A stretch of DNA of 64,000 bases, from assembly GCA_932521035.1 (NCBI GenBank), contig OW051494.1:10928004-10992003 (forward strand), read 5' to 3'. The position numbers and the translations under genes were made by a program. The stretch comes from Oscheius dolichura (lineage: Eukaryota; Nematoda; Chromadorea; Rhabditida; Rhabditidae). Below, in pieces: positions 63,220-64,000 of this stretch. Numbering within the stretch: the stretch's first letter is position 1; each line of letters begins with the position of its first letter. The notes under the pieces are model-generated. The model made no database searches and had not been told where the DNA came from. It saw nothing but the letters and a program-made list of their open reading frames with translations.

Positions 63220-64000
63220 GAGTTTTTTACGGAAGAGTTTGAGTTTTTTACGGAAGAGTTTGAGTTTTTTACGGAAGAGTTTGATGGATTCACTTTGTCC
63301 AAAAGTCGTATGGATGGATTCACCGGGAGTTTTTTACGGAAGAGTTTGATGGATTCACTTTGTCCAAAAGTCGTATGGATGGATTCACCGGGAGTTTTTT
63401 ACGGAAGAGTTTGATGGATTCACTTTGCCCAAAAGTCGTATGGATGGATTCACATTGTCCAAAAGCCGTATGGATGGATTCACTTTGTCCAAAAGTCGTA
63501 TGGATGGATTCACTTTGTCCAAAAGCCGTATGGATGGATTCACTTTGTCCAAAAGTCGTATGGATGGATTCACTTTGTCCAAAAGTCGTATGGATGGATT
63601 CACTTTGTCCAAAAGTCGTATGGATTGATTCACTTTGTCCAAAAGTCGTATGGATGGATTCACTTTGTCCAAAAGTCGTATGGATGGATTCACTTTGCCC
63701 AAAAGTCGTATGGATGGATTCACTTTGTCCAAAAGTCGTATGGATGGATTCACTTTGTCCAAAAGTCGTATGGATGGATTCACTTTGTCCAAAAGTCGTA
63801 TGGATGGATTCACCGGGAGTTTTTTACGGAAGAGTTTGAGTTTTTTACGGAACAGTTTGAGTTTTTTACGGAAGAGTTTGATGGATTCACTTTGTCCAAA
63901 AGCCGTATGGATGGATTCACTTTGTCCAAAAGTCGTATGGATGGATTCACTTTGTCCAAAAGTCGTATGGATGGATTCACTTTGTCCAAAAGTCGTATGG
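63220..64000. repeat. Right end of the window, short blocks then 13 monomers, cut by the edge
   Basis: Spacers start at 63220 (gamma x3), 63327, 63392 (gamma) and 63817 (gamma-alpha-gamma, the only one of that order). Blocks hold 1, 1 and 13 monomers, and three full monomers plus 20 bases follow the last spacer. The last three spacers are preceded by CGG. The 13-monomer block has GCC units that end AAAA rather than AAAC, one CACATTGTCC unit near 63451 and one GGATTGATTC unit near 63631. The array continues beyond 64000. Confidence 0.93.

Larger units (their letters stand above)
1..64000. repeat. Composite satellite array (30-bp monomer plus 21-bp spacer units), open at both ends
   Basis: Two tandem components account for every base. 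The 30-bp monomer reads GTCGTATGGATGGAT then TCACTTTGTCCAAAA. Blocks of 1 to 75 monomers are separated by 119 spacers made of 1 to 4 copies of a 21-bp unit, GAGTTTTTTACGG then AAGAGYTT. A block is always GATGGATTCAC, n monomers, then TGG, so its length is 14+30n. I measured all 118 complete blocks and each gave a whole number n. Spacer sizes are 21 bp (7 cases), 42 bp (89), 63 bp (22) and 84 bp (1). No unique sequence of any length is present. Variation consists of a limited set of recurrent monomer classes plus scattered single substitutions. Function is unknown. Higher-order satellite DNA of this form is usual for eukaryotic heterochromatin, but the organism cannot be read from the sequence. 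Confidence 0.98.

Noticed and set aside
60609-63242. Long + strand open frame of 877 codons, and hundreds of other overlapping open frames on both strands
   Set aside because: The 30-bp unit is a multiple of three with no stop in five of six frames, so open frames appear everywhere in parallel. They start at repeat ATGs, have no recognisable initiation context or unique domain, and end only where a spacer or a variant monomer brings a stop. I call no coding sequence.
1-64000. CRISPR array
   Set aside because: There are no unique spacers between repeats; both parts are tandem repeats of the same sequences, and no cas gene is present.
1-64000. Telomere, rDNA spacer or known centromere box
   Set aside because: No telomere-type short repeat, no rRNA sequence, and no match that I can see to the 17-bp CENP-B box. 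The right-zone CACCGGGAG has only the CGGGA end of that motif.
1-64000. tRNA, rRNA, riboswitch, rho-independent terminator or bacterial promoter
   Set aside because: No cloverleaf, GC-rich hairpin followed by a T run, or paired -35/-10 boxes. The T6 tracts are not preceded by a stem.

Overview
The whole window is one satellite DNA array. I can support no gene, RNA gene, mobile element, CRISPR array, origin or promoter on either strand. Every base belongs to one of two tandem components. The first is a 30-bp monomer (positions 1-15 GTCGTATGGATGGAT, 16-30 TCACTTTGTCCAAAA; 40% G+C). The second is a 21-bp unit (GAGTTTTTTACGG followed by AAGAGYTT) that occurs in runs of one to four copies. Each run is preceded by TGG and re-enters the monomer series at GATGGATTCAC. 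I count 119 such spacers holding 255 copies of the 21-mer, and about 1,898 full 30-mers. Every block between spacers is exactly 14+30n bases and every spacer exactly 21k bases, so only substitutions and whole-unit gains or losses are visible.

The array runs off both ends of the window and nothing in it identifies the organism. A gene-free array of more than 64 kb with higher-order repeats is typical of eukaryotic centromeric, pericentromeric or subtelomeric heterochromatin, so a eukaryote is the likelier source. That is inference; I do not recognise the monomer as a named satellite.

Layout: 1-2,508 is a left zone with private variants and some very short blocks. 2,509-19,210 is an older zone in which 4.4-8.9 kb and 14.5-20.1 kb are diverged relatives about 10 kb apart. 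19,211-55,555 is strongly homogenised: a 1,904-bp module occurs six times at identical length, and larger tandem duplications of 5,359 bp, 4,404 bp and about 6.1 kb are stacked on each other. 55,556-57,072 is a transition. 57,073-64,000 is a distinct right zone with short blocks, three-copy spacers, spacers opening with CGGGAG instead of TGGGAG, and long blocks rich in a TTTGCGCAAA palindrome and in GGATTTATTC monomers.

The 30-bp monomer has no stop in five of six frames, so the window is full of long open frames that are artefacts of the repeat. Each spacer shifts the frame by one, which breaks any long translation. The most unusual features are the absence of any visible single-base indel, 11-bp direct repeats flanking every spacer, fixed order of the 21-mer subtypes (the last is always the same), T6 tracts spaced 21 bp (two helical turns), and a T TTT TTA heptamer in nearly every 21-mer, placed so that one -1 slip would restore the main decapeptide frame.
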